From Rhizoclosmatium globosum (lineage: Eukaryota; Chytridiomycota; Chytridiomycetes; Chytridiales; Chytriomycetaceae), in contig MCGO01000092.1 of the NCBI GenBank assembly GCA_002104985.1, positions 62,001-126,000 on the forward strand: a DNA stretch of 64,000 nt. Direction: 5' to 3'. The notes under the pieces are model-generated. The model saw only the letters and a list, made by a program, of their open reading frames with translations, was not told the origin of the DNA and did not search any database. The position numbers were made by a program, and so were the translations under genes. Positions 24,101 to 34,812 of this stretch are shown here, piece after piece (the stretch's first letter is position 1; the number at the start of each line of letters is the position of its first letter).

Positions 24101-24693
24101 GCGGAGTCAATAGATTTGACGGAGAGATATCAGGTAAAGAAGGAGCAGCATTGAGTGAACCAAGTTTGGGCGTTGAAACAGTAGACGTTGTTTGAGAGGG
24201 TGTTGGGAGATCATCAGCACCCAGTCGCTTCCGTTTGAGCTGGGATGAAGACGATGATGCACCAATTGAATGCTTTTCAGGTGTTGAATTGGCGGATTCG
24301 AGGCGGTGGAGTTTCTGGATCTGATTGGATTTGATTAGATTATTGGGATGAATTGAGTTGGGTTGAGTAGTAGTAGTAGCGTGGGGAAGGGAAAGGGGGG
24401 AATCACAGGATAGCATAGGACACACCTGCGCAACAATCAACTCGTTCTTGCGTGCGAGTTCCTCTGTTTTAATAAACCAGGTTAGACATTCTATGCTCTA
24501 ACTTGAAGTCCCATGCTACTAATACTATGGCTAATAAGCTAATGGTACCTGACAATGCCTCCACATCGCCCCGCAATCGAATGTTCTCTTCCGCCAACGA
24601 ATCGCGCTCGGCCTCAACTTCGGCGACACGTCTGAGTTTGGTGGCGATTGCATCCAACGCACCAAACAAGTTCTCTGATTCCATTTGGTTCAT
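21156..24693 (-). CDS. Zinc-finger family gene F (coiled coil, one paired finger, SIM-like motif, helical C-terminus)
   Basis: Six exons (24549-24693, 24426-24463, 23888-24320, 22527-23832, 21454-22472, 21156-21400) give 1061 aa. The N-terminal coiled coil is MNQMESENLFGALDAIATKL and onward. The paired finger is LQCTLTNC...HKWQYH then LLHCPTPQCTRSF...HIKTC, with an intron between the halves. A long disordered acidic Ser/Thr/Pro region follows. It contains IMIDLTLSDDEDG near residue 823, which resembles a SUMO-interacting motif. The C-terminal ~130 residues are helical and resemble the end of gene D. There is no LPDG domain. It ends CQCVFCEKQ. Function is unknown; nuclear location is inferred from the basic patches and the SIM-like motif. 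Confidence 0.65.
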
Positions 24694-24838
24694 TATTACT
24701 GTATTTTTCCTGAAGGAAGACTCAAAAAAAACCCTCCTCCACCCAACCAATAATACAGTAGTGACCCATGGGGTTTTCAAACGACCCCCACAGGTACATA
24801 ATCAATAAAAGAGAATAAAAAGAAGAAACATAACAGAA

Positions 24839-27625
24839 TTACACTGACTTTTTCCGCTGCATTGTGAATGGCCTCTTCAGCCCATTCAGTCTCATATACC
24901 AAAAGCACATCCAAATATTCCTTGCTGCGTTTCTATCTCGGTCCCACATTGTACCACAGTGGTGGCAGTACTTGAGACCACGGAGGGGGCTACCAACAGG
25001 AACACCTGCATGAAATGCCAACTTCACCCGCTCAACCAATGGCAAGTGCTCTTTCCATCCTGGTCTAAAAGCTTTAGAGTGCTTGAGAATGGTCTTGGAT
25101 TTTGCACGAGCCACAGAGTTGGTGAGTGGGATTCTTCTAACATCTTCAGGATACACATCCCCAACACCTTCCCGTTTCCATACTTCAGAAGGATGAGTGA
25201 CATGGATGGCATATATCCCTTCTGGATCTACTCCATCAGTTGAGGCTGGTGCAGACAAACTTTGAAGCAGAGTATCCAATGCAGCACTCCACAACTCTTC
25301 TTCAACTTCCATAGAAGTAGAAGTGTCTCCACTAGTAGCAAGCTCTCCCTCCTCCAATACATCCTCCATTATGTCTGATTCCACAGCCAAACTCTTAGAC
25401 TCAACAGTCACTGACACTGGAGCAGTTTCAGATTCCTCCAAATCCATAGGGTCTGAGTCATCTTCTTCCTCCACACCATCTCCCTCTTCAACAGTTGTTA
25501 AACTCTCTCTCAAGTCTTCACCATCTTCCCCAAATTCTCCCTTGTCATCACCATACCTTCCATTCTCCTCCTCTCCTTCTCCATGGTGATCAGCATCTTT
25601 TTGGGTAAAGAACTTGGAATTGTCAAACTGCTCAGTCTCATCAACACTGAATGACTCATCAGCACCCAAAGACTTCAACAAGGCTTCAATTTGTGCAAGA
25701 TGGAGGAAAGTACCATCATCCCTCTGAGTCAACAACTCATTCAAATCTTTCCCTGCCAGCAATTCCTCTGTCAACTTTGCAAGTTCTTGTTCCACCTCAA
25801 AGTCGCAACTACATGGACCCAAGTCAATCTTTCCACCTTTAAACCCTGTACCCCAACAACAACCAGGATTCATAGTTGATTTGAACTCATCAACGTTGAT
25901 CCAGCGGAACCTTTTCTTCATTTCTTTCAGCAGCCGCCCCCCACAGCCTGAAACAGTCCCCTTCATTTGTTGCGAGAACTCTGCACTCCCAAAGACACAA
26001 GTCACCAACTTTGGATCCAGATTCCCATGAATGTATCCCATGAACACCTTCAATGCGCGTTGCTGACCACGATACACCATCATTTGTAGAAAGTCTTGCC
26101 GCAAATAGAGCTCATGGAGAACAGGGAAAGCAGCAAAGGATGTGGCACATGCATTGTTGTAAAGTTGGACAATAGCAGTCTTGCCAGACTGAATAGACTT
26201 GATCTTGTCTGAAATGGTAACTTTGATTTGGCTCTTCTTGTCATCAATGATGGCATTGAACTTTGCAATCCTTGCCCCAGCCTTGCCATCCATGTTTGCA
26301 CCATTGAGTTCCATTTCATATGCAGAACAAATCTCCTTCCGCAGGACGTCAGCCATATCCATATTTGCCAGATTTCGAAACTCCTCATTGCGCAGTGGAA
26401 ATCCCATACCACGAGCCTTTTCTTCTGGAGATAACTTTTCGTAAGCAAATCTCCCAAATTGCTCCTTCCTCTCCTTGCGTTGAGCAAGTGTACGGGTTTG
26501 GTGGTTACGACTATATCGAGCCTTCTTCCGCTGCTTGTCGAGGGCAGCCTTTTTTATAATTTCTTGTCGTCGTTCTGCTGACGGATGCTCAGGGGCACTA
26601 AATCTTTGTGAGAAACTATTAACAACAAGCAGGAAAATCACACCAAACAATACATACACAAAGGTTCCTTCCTTGATGGCTAAATTTCTAGCATGTCGAT
26701 TTCTGTTCTTTCTTTGACTCTTTGAAAGTCTTGGAGTATTTGTTACAGGGTCAACAACAGGGGCTTTGGTTGGACCATTTGGGACTTGGTTTGGACCCAG
26801 ACCAGCACCAGAACCAGGACGAGCTTGCACATGCACATAGAAAGGAGTGATGATCCCCTTGTCAAAAGCAAACTCCAATCCTTCTGGTGGGAGAGAGATG
26901 GTTTCGGCAGTAGTTTTTCCAGTGTCTGGGGTAGCAACCTTGGGCCGAAGACAAGTGATGCTGACATCACTCTCAGATATGTTGATGGATCCACCTTTGT
27001 TAATTGGATCAGTATGGATTGGAAACAAAGAAGTAGAACTCACCAAACTTTTTCAGGGTATTTTTGTCAAAGTTGCAGAGGGCCCCCCAAAGTTCTGGCT
27101 TTTTCCATATGGCAGAAGAAACAAAGGTAGATTGGTTGGTGTTTGGTGGAAGCTCCAGAGCATTTAAAACACGATCGCGCTCATTTCCTGTACTATACTT
27201 GACTGCAAGCATTGCCATTGTTCTGTCCAATAGATATCAACATAATAGAAAATAGTACAATATTAACATACTTTGTGTCAATTGGGAGAGATAAGGGTTT
27301 GAAAGAGGACTGAGGGTTGGTGTGCCAGCCTTTTGTAACTCCTTGAGGAAGGGTTCCAAAAGTTCCAACTCTAAAGTCTTTTTGTTGAATCCTTGAGATG
27401 CAATCCATGATGGCTGCATTCAACTTGTCAATCTCTTCTACATCGGCAACACTGACCACTCCTCTTGCACGGAAGAACATCTTGTTGTAGAATGGATCCG
27501 TTTTATTTGGATGGGAGAGGCCTGACAAGACACCACGACGGAACTCATGGCCAAGTACATTCATTTGAGCCAGTGAGAGAGGTCTTTTAACAATGTCTCG
27601 AATGATTTCTGATAATTATTATTAT

Positions 27626-27716
<91 letters not shown>

Positions 27717-30700
27717 AGAAAGACTCACTGTTGTAATAAAAGACTGGTGGGATTGTCAATGATGGATTCCCCTTGGAGGTTGGGATGTTTACTGAATCAT
27801 GCAACTCCCTCATTTCTGCCAACCAGAAATGGCCTTGTTGATATCTGTCAGAAATAAATCAGACAGCATAGTCAAATCATTAAAACTTACTTGATTCCAT
27901 GTAGCTTGAAATTCCTGTTGCATAAGGGAAGCATTCCCTGAAACTGAAACTCCACCAGCTCAAAAAAGTCCCTCATGTACCTCATTATTTCCTCAGCAGC
28001 ATCCTGTGACTGTTCACCAATAAAGTCCAAGATCTTTTGATTGTCAAATGTAGCGTCATGTTTCCACTTTGGAAGCGGGGGTAGTGAATGGTGACCTTTC
28101 TTTCTTGCTTTTGCAAACTCCTTCTTGTCATTCACTTTGAATTTGGCAGTGTAGTACTTGCACAAGTTCCCCAGCTCCTTCCAGTCTACCACAAATATCC
28201 CATGATTGCGCAGGACAGAGCGAATGATAAGAAACAGCGTATGTGTGATTCTGTTTCCTGTGTGTATCTGTTGGAGTTAAGGTGTTTAGACTGGTGTGAT
28301 TGAACTTGTATTAACAAAACACTCACAGTAATATGCCTGAGAAAGTCTGCAGCAAGTTGCTCCGAGATGTGAACTAGTGTGTTTGCATAATCAGTTGTGT
28401 CCACGGGATGGATTGCAGGGACACTGGCATCACGTTTGAAATCTTTGAACCAAGCTCCCAGTTTTGGATGGCTTCCCTTGGTTGGTTGTTTCAAGTTTCC
28501 GTCTGATGCAACCATGACAAGAACCGTGCGGTAGAAGTTTGAATTGCAAGGCAGCATTGGAGCAGATTCAGACTGTTTGGATTCTTCATACATTCTCAAA
28601 GCTACATTTGTGGCAAACCGAGGAACAATGAAGCGAATAAGAGCAAATCTATCAAGATTAAATGAGCAACAGCCAAAAAAAGGATGAAACGCGACAAACC
28701 TTGGTAAATTCTTCTTTAGTTGAATATCCAAGCAACCTCCAAGGGGAACAAAACTAGAGTAGGAAGTCTTGACAGTGAATGAATCAGTTTTGGGCATCTT
28801 GGCATGGGTTTCTGGACGCCCAGCCTCAATCCACTCAGTCAACATTGGTTGGAGAATTTGCTCAAAGTAAAACCGTGACTCCTTGAGATCCAAAGCAGAT
28901 TGATAATTTGGGTTCTTGCGGTTGACACTTGGAATAAGGTAAGCCACGATGGGGTTACCAGAATTTGCTGCCTTCCATTCTATCAAGTCAAGTGTCAGTC
29001 TAAACAACACACAATTCATCAAAACAAACTCACGTTCAACTTTGGTCCACAGAGGATGAGTAAACTCTTCAAGCTGATGGTTATATTGAAACAAGCAACT
29101 GCTACTAGTCGACCGCTTGTGATTAGCTATTCCACACTGACAGTTACCAGCCTTCATTTCATCCAGAGTGGCAATAAGAGGCATTCGTGGGGGAAATGAG
29201 AATAAACTTGATGAGTCAACAACAACCTTGGCTTTTTGGACCTTGTTGAATGCTTCCTTGATTGATAAAGCCTCAGACAAAAGTGACTTGAATGTCCTTG
29301 CATTGCAAACCCACCATTTGAGGCAGGCATCACCCTTTGCAGCAGCAAAGACCTTTTCCACGTCCACAGCTGCAATTTGGTTCAGAGCCCGAAAAAGTGG
29401 CCCACATATGTATGAACTAGATACAAGCTTGAAGAAGTTTGCAAGAAATTGAGGTTTGAGAGTTGGAGGGTTCAGAGATGATGAAAAGGACTTATTTGGA
29501 CAAAAGTAGCCTGGAGCTTGTTGAGTGGCACCACTGGGATGAAGAGAAGATCCAATTCGACAATCTGGCAAGAGTGTTGAAGTGTTGTGTTTCAGTTCCA
29601 ATGGATTCTTGGCTCCTTCAGGTTGAGAGTAAAAAGGAGCAATCTCCACATGTGATGCAGCAACAGAGCCAATAACTTGACAATCATCAATGTGAAGGTA
29701 ACATTGCCGCGCGATCAAGTTGATCTCCAACACACAATGGTCAATCTGCCACAGAATATCTGCTTGGTTACAATCCTCCCCTGAAAGCTCTGCATATGGA
29801 ACAGGCTTTATTTGTGGGAAAGGGGGAAGGTCGAAACGAGGTGGCCGGGGTGCGAAAGCATGTGGAGGTGGGAAGTCAGACTTTGGAAGGTTCGGCGAAT
29901 ACAAATTTGTAGCAGTGTCCCACTCAACATCCTTTGCACTATTTACAAATGCAAAATGCTGAGCATCAGGTGACCACATGGCATATGATAACTGGTTGGT
30001 CCAGGTGGTTGAGTTTGAAACTGTGTTGAAGAATGCCGGAGGCCCATCCTTCTCTGGATAGAAGGCAATATGTGTTGGCAGTGCAGTTGGCAGTGCGAGG
30101 TTTGGGATGCCAGAAACAGAATCACATGGGACAGAGGCAACACAGGGAGCAGCAGGTGCACACGGAGCAGATGGAACACATCCAGATGGGCCAGTTTTAC
30201 AAACTTGGAAGCGATTCTGGTTACAGGCAGCGCGAGCCTCTTCAGAATCCTCAATAATCACTGTCGAAACACCCTGGAGAGCAGCCAACTAGAGAATGAA
30301 TGTTAGTTGCACTCTCAGCCAAAGTGCCGTCTTACCTCTTGGTCAAACAGTAGATTCAAAGAGCCCTCCTCAGTGTATCGGTTAAGGACAAGAACTCCAG
30401 CGACTTTACAGGCAGCATCTGAAGCGGCAGCAAAGGGCGAACCAGAAAATGAGAGGCGTCCAAGTCCCAAGAGATTTTTAACTGCACACTCAGCCAAATA
30501 CAACACTCCGCTGATTCTGACGTCATCTGCACTGAAAAGAGTCGATACGCGATGCTGTTCCAGGATGTTTGCACGCGACTGGCTCTGGAACCTGCCAAAG
30601 CATTGTGGAATCAAGTCAAGGCATAACTGAGGAGTCCGGTTTGGGTTTTGACGGAGAAGATTGATTTGATCTTTGCAGTTTCGAATCTTCTCGAGTATAT

Positions 30701-30794
30701 CAGGGTCACTTGGCAGTCCAAAGTAAAGGCAGCTGTTTGCAAGTTGGTCACCAGTAAGATGTTGCCGAAAGTTCAGGATTACAGTTTCAGGCAT
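24839..30794 (-). CDS. Giant Fanzor-type (TnpB-like) RuvC nuclease, third and divergent
   Basis: Ten exons join in frame to about 1808 aa: 30336-30794, 29034-30288, 28700-28979, 28327-28648, 27891-28267, 27729-27844, 27272-27596, 27044-27222, 26658-26994 and 24839-26615. RuvC-II is very clear: VTCVFGSAEFSQQMKGT then FRWINVDEFKSTMNPGCCW (Glu near residue 1459). RuvC-III is GLKYCHHCGTMWDRDRNAARNI (near 1777). RuvC-I is probably EFAFDKGIITPF (near 1149). The zinc ribbon is split by a ~310-residue insertion that is very acidic. The N-terminal ~1100 residues have a Cys/Pro repeat (CAPAAPCVASVPC) but no domain I know. The protein is only distantly related to the two smaller Fanzor copies. Several introns are multiples of 3, so a few boundaries are uncertain. 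The start codon is the least certain part. Confidence 0.72.
27627..27709. repeat. (AG)n microsatellite in a Fanzor intron
   Basis: About 83 bp of uninterrupted AG dinucleotide lie in the intron 27597-27728 of the giant Fanzor gene. On the gene strand this is a (CT)n pyrimidine tract close to the 5' splice site. Confidence 0.95.
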
Positions 30795-32117
30795 CCTAAG
30801 TAAGTGTGAATCGTGTTAATTACATGATAATGAGGTGAGGAAGGGGAGTGAGTGACGGGTGAGAGAAGGGCTGCCAAGCATTCCCATCACTGTTGATTAC
30901 ACTGAGATACTGTTCTGGTTGATTACACTGAGATACTGTTCTGATGATGACTGCTTACCTTTAGAAGAAAAGAAGGAAGTGATGCCTTTCCTATTGAGAG
31001 CATGGTCAGTGTTGTGGTGGGATGAGCGATCGTGTGGAATAATTTTTACACCACTCGGCACAATGGCAATGTTGGGAAGAGAGAGGAGAAAGTATACTTA
31101 CACCAAGTGCGGGATTGGTTTGGTTGGGTAGGGAGTTGGGTAGTTGGTGAATTGAGAAGGAAGGGAGGAGGGAACAGGCCTGCTTTATATAACATCTGCA
31201 TGGGCTGCACGCGCCTCCCGCTTTCTCAAATTGGAGGATTTATCCTATCCGGTTCCGGGGGTTTCGCCTTATTTTCCGAAATCATCCTTAAACTTGAACT
31301 TGAACTTTCTTATTTGGGACGCAAGACGGCAACGGAGTGTACCAACTGCATAAACACACACAATTAGAAAGAATCCGGGGAGTCGATTGATGCCAGGAGG
31401 TTGTGGAAGGCCTATATTTAGCTTGGAAGCCGAGTCAGTCCCTAATTCTGTTGGCCACTCATCTCTTTTCTAATACTACATACAACAAGGGTTGAACAAT
31501 TTATTAAATGCACAATAACAGCGATAGATACAAGAGATAGATACAAGAGAAAGAAGAGAGGGCAACGTACAAGACAACCAAAATGAAATCAAAAGTATCG
31601 AATCGTATCAAAGCGAATAAATAGGAACATATTCTTACCTTTGAGTGACCAAAGTAGTAGTAGACAAATCGTATTAGGACGGGAGGGAACGAAGAAACAC
31701 AAGGCATCTTCTTTGTCAACAACAATAAAAGGCATCTGTACAGTCAAAGTCAACAATACAAGAGTCGCTACATACCACTTAAAATGATTATGATGTTGAA
31801 AACAAACTCATGAGTATGCGTCCCTTGGTACGCCAGTGTACATCTTCATCCACTAACCAAACCATCCAGGGCGTTTAAGCAGGTTCGCGACGCCCGCAGA
31901 GCTCCCAAATGGGTTGGCTTCATAAAATCAGAGACAAAGCTTTGCCAACAGAGGTATACTTGATGAGTTGTGTTTTTTGAAAGAAAGATATGGCAGGAGA
32001 TGGAAACACGATGGTGGTTTTGACTGTCAACCATCCCGCCAAACAAAAACAAACAAACAAACACCTGAACAAACACACATAAAAGAAGACGGACAAATAT
32101 AGAAGAAAGAAAAGAAA
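30795..32117. other. Intergenic, upstream of giant Fanzor and of the unknown gene
   Basis: This 1.3-kb spacer separates two divergent starts. It holds a 26-bp tandem duplication at 30892-30943 (unit begins GTTGATTACACTGAG). On the minus strand a splice-acceptor-like sequence lies just before the Fanzor ATG, with a donor-like CTTAC near 31097 on the plus strand, so a 5'-UTR intron is possible. No convincing gene is seen. The upstream end of any Fanzor element should lie here, but I could not find matching terminal repeats. Confidence 0.45.
30892..30943. repeat. 26-bp tandem duplication upstream of giant Fanzor
   Basis: Two perfect copies, 30892-30917 and 30918-30943, begin GTTGATTACACTGAG and lie about 100-150 bp upstream of the giant Fanzor start codon. 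They could be a recent replication slip or a duplicated regulatory site. Confidence 0.9.
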
Positions 32118-33558
32118 ATGTCAGAACAGGAGAACTGTGAAGATCGTCGCCGCAAACAAATCGAAGTCCGACGTTCTGTGAACATTGCCGCCCAGCAGAT
32201 TCAAATCTATTTTGCTGTCCTGTCTCAGTATGACCTTCCATTTGTACACAGCCTGTCGGACGCGCTGTCGGACGCGCTCGCTTCTACAAACTCAAAGAAA
32301 TCGAAGACATCTGACTCGACCTCTGTTATAAGAGCTGACACCATAGATTTCACCAAACCGTTATCACCTGCAACTGCTGAAGCATTGGATCCGTGGGTTT
32401 ACGCCCATGTCAATAGTCGGATCTCCTCGCTTCGAGAAGAACTGAAAGAAAGATACGGAAAGAAGAAGGAAAGATCCGAACGGGGCCGCTACACCAAACG
32501 TAACGGAGAAAGTGACCTCGATTACAAGTTGCGAAAGGAGGCAAACAAGGATGTGAGTGGTTTGTTATCGTTTATTGTTCAAGAACTCATGCTTTCTATT
32601 GAATAGAGTCGGCACATTAGCCAGTTTCGAGATAAATTAGTCATTGCTCTTCTTGATCCTTCTCGCCATGTTGTCTTCAACCTGGGGTCTACAACACAAG
32701 CCGACGTTGATGCTGCTTCTCAGGGAGCAAACAAGAAGGATGTCCTTCTCTTCTACTTGAATGGATCTCTTGTTTGTGCTCACTTATCTGGTGATCTTGG
32801 ATTCCCTCAAGTATTCAGGGAACGATATGATACATCGCAATTGAACCTCATTGATTCATACAACGGAAAGCTTCCGCAACCTCGAAAGGACAAATCGTCC
32901 CATTCAAATCAATACCCTGAGCGGGTTGGGCTTTCAGGAATATTCGACAACTCTCTTGGATTTATGGCTGGTCACCACAACGACCTTGAAACTGAACTCA
33001 AGATACGCGAGGATCGATGCAAAGCTTCGTGGAAATTAACAGAAAGTTTCAAGTATTTGAAGGAAACTGAATTTGCAACAAAAATTGTTGACGCTGTCAT
33101 TGGTGTGCTATTTCTAGGATCTTTGGAAAGGAAAATGGAAATCAAGGAGTTGTTACATTCACATGAAAAGGGATGTGTTGCTCTTCTGGAGTCCAATGGA
33201 GGCTACTTGTTGAGGAATGTATGATGTTGCATGTTTTGTTTTGTGTGTATCTAAGTTGACTATCAGGTATCTTGCGTTGAACATCTTCAACAAGGAACAT
33301 CATGACCGATGGGACTGTCATAGGATTCCATCTACATTAATATACTCTGGGCAGATTCCGCGCAACTCTTGTTGTTTACGCCTAACGGACTATGGAATCA
33401 ATCTCCCAATTTCACCATGGACTGTTCTTCCCATGATGGCATGGGCTCTAAACCATGAAGTTGTTATTCACAAGTCATTTTGTCAAAAGTTCATTGATCG
33501 ACGGGTTGAGGTTTTTGGATCGTACGAAAGTGTGAACAATAACTATTCACAACGATAA
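32118..33558 (+). CDS. Unrecognised 442-aa protein
   Basis: Three exons (32118-32552, 32607-33208, 33267-33558) join in frame to 442 aa starting MSEQENCEDRRRKQIEVRRS. The second intron uses a GTTGAG donor. If a GTATGA donor 11 nt later were used, the frame would close early, so the C-terminus is less sure. The first exon has an 18-nt near-duplication coding SDALSDALA and a charged region with RISSLREELKERYGKKKERS. Later parts look globular (ISQFRDKLVIALLDPSRHVVF; KIVDAVIGVLFLGSLERKME). I recognise no family. Its position beside the giant Fanzor means it could be element cargo, but nothing proves this. Its stop codon overlaps the 3' end of the converging HTH gene by 16 bp. Confidence 0.5.
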
Positions 33559-34587
33559 CACTTTGTGTGAAAAATAAACAATGTGGTCTTATAAATAGTA
33601 CTAATAAAAGCAAGGGAAGCAATAAGAAGAAGCAAAATTGCAGGTTGTTTTATTGTTGTTTTGTTTGATGAAGGAGGAGGAGAGAATGGGTAGAGGAGGG
33701 GTGGAGTGTCACTATGGTCCAACAACCCACAAGTTCTGGTTGTAGTTCTCGCTCTGATGCTCAGTCTATATCGCTCCATGAATCCTGTACACCAACGGGA
33801 CGATGCAGTGAAGGTTTCTCTATGCTGTTCCGTTCCAACATCCAGCGCTGCATCAGCCAATAAACTCAAGGGATCCTTCACGTATGCCAACATCCACTCG
33901 CGCAAGTCTGCCGGCGACACTGCGTATCCACGGTTTCTCTGGTCCGCCACCAGTCCAAACAGCTTCACTTCCTCCTCCAGGAACATACAGCGTACCACAG
34001 AAGGGGACGAAGAGAGTATAGAGGGGTTGCCATCAAAATCTACACTAATGTGGGAGAGAGAGGGAGGGGCTCTGTTGATGCGACTGTGTTCCTTCCTTCC
34101 ACCGCCCACCATCACACTTCCCCATCCACAGTGCAGATACTTCCCACCTCTCTTCACAGAATCGTCTTTGATGGTTTCAAACTATCGCACCCACTTGGAC
34201 AGCATCAACCTGTTGAGGGAATGTTTAGTAGCAACGGCAGTGAGGGCACCACTGCGAACCTTTCGGTGTGGCTTAGAGGAAACAAGCAACGCAGAGAGTG
34301 CATGTACTTCTTTGACAATGCATACTTTGAATGCATGTGTGTACTGTTTGCGAATGAGAGAATCAGCTATGCAGGGTATTGGGGAAAAAACAACAAAGTC
34401 GTGTGGTCTTCCTTTGGGAAAAGATTCTGTATTCAAAAGAGAACCTACCTTCCGCACTCTCATACAACACTTCAAGTACTAGCTAGATGCATTCACGCAC
34501 AACAACAGATGCATCAGGGAAGAGCTTGATAAGGTCGCAGTCGTGGGCTCCTTCATCAACTTGGATTGTCAATGCAAGTCCCTCCAT
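33543..34587 (-). CDS. CENP-B/pogo-type HTH protein without visible DDE domain
   Basis: The exons I propose are 34501-34587, 34191-34343 and 33543-34151, giving about 282 aa in frame. The second exon reads TAVATKHSLNRLMLSKWV, like the first (psq-type) helix-turn-helix of CENP-B/pogo proteins. The third carries the Tc5/CENP-B HTH pattern: LEEEVKLFGLVADQRNRGYAVSPADLR... and SSRWCTGFMERYRLSIRART. No DDE catalytic domain follows; the frame ends soon after in a Pro-rich and then hydrophobic tail. It may be a domesticated DNA-binding protein or a truncated transposase. The exon structure is my own reading and the first exon is the weakest part. Confidence 0.45.
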
Positions 34588-34647
34588 CTTCTTTTTTTCC
34601 TGAACATGAAGGCCTTCAGTGCATTTGCAGAGGCACATATCACGAGA

Positions 34648-34687
34648 AAGAGGGATTTCAATCTTATAAGAGGGATTTCAATCTTAT
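34648..34687. repeat. 20-bp tandem duplication
   Basis: Two perfect copies of a 20-bp unit beginning AAGAGGGATTTCAATC (34648-34667 and 34668-34687) lie about 125 bp upstream of the LRR gene's start codon. Confidence 0.9.
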
Positions 34688-34812
34688 TTATACGTTTGGA
34701 ATGTGAGGGAAAAGTAATTGTTTATGAGTTTGATGGGACATTATACTTTGAGGGACGGGTCTGGGGTTTGTTTTTGAGAATTGTCAGATTTCGTCAAAAA
34801 GACAAAGAAAGT

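Noticed and set aside
26600..26670. Membrane segment (FVYVLFGVIFLLVVN) within the giant Fanzor
   Set aside because: It coincides with a 42-nt stretch (26616-26657) that starts GTATGT and ends TAG on the gene strand and is a multiple of three, so it is most likely an intron read through in frame.
24839..32117. Terminal inverted repeats bounding the giant Fanzor
   Set aside because: I compared the flanks by eye and found no convincing matching ends, so no element limits are claimed for it.
33706..34529. Overlapping plus-strand frames opposite the HTH gene
   Set aside because: They have no recognisable domain, and the minus strand carries a clear CENP-B/Tc5-type HTH with splice sites that join in frame.
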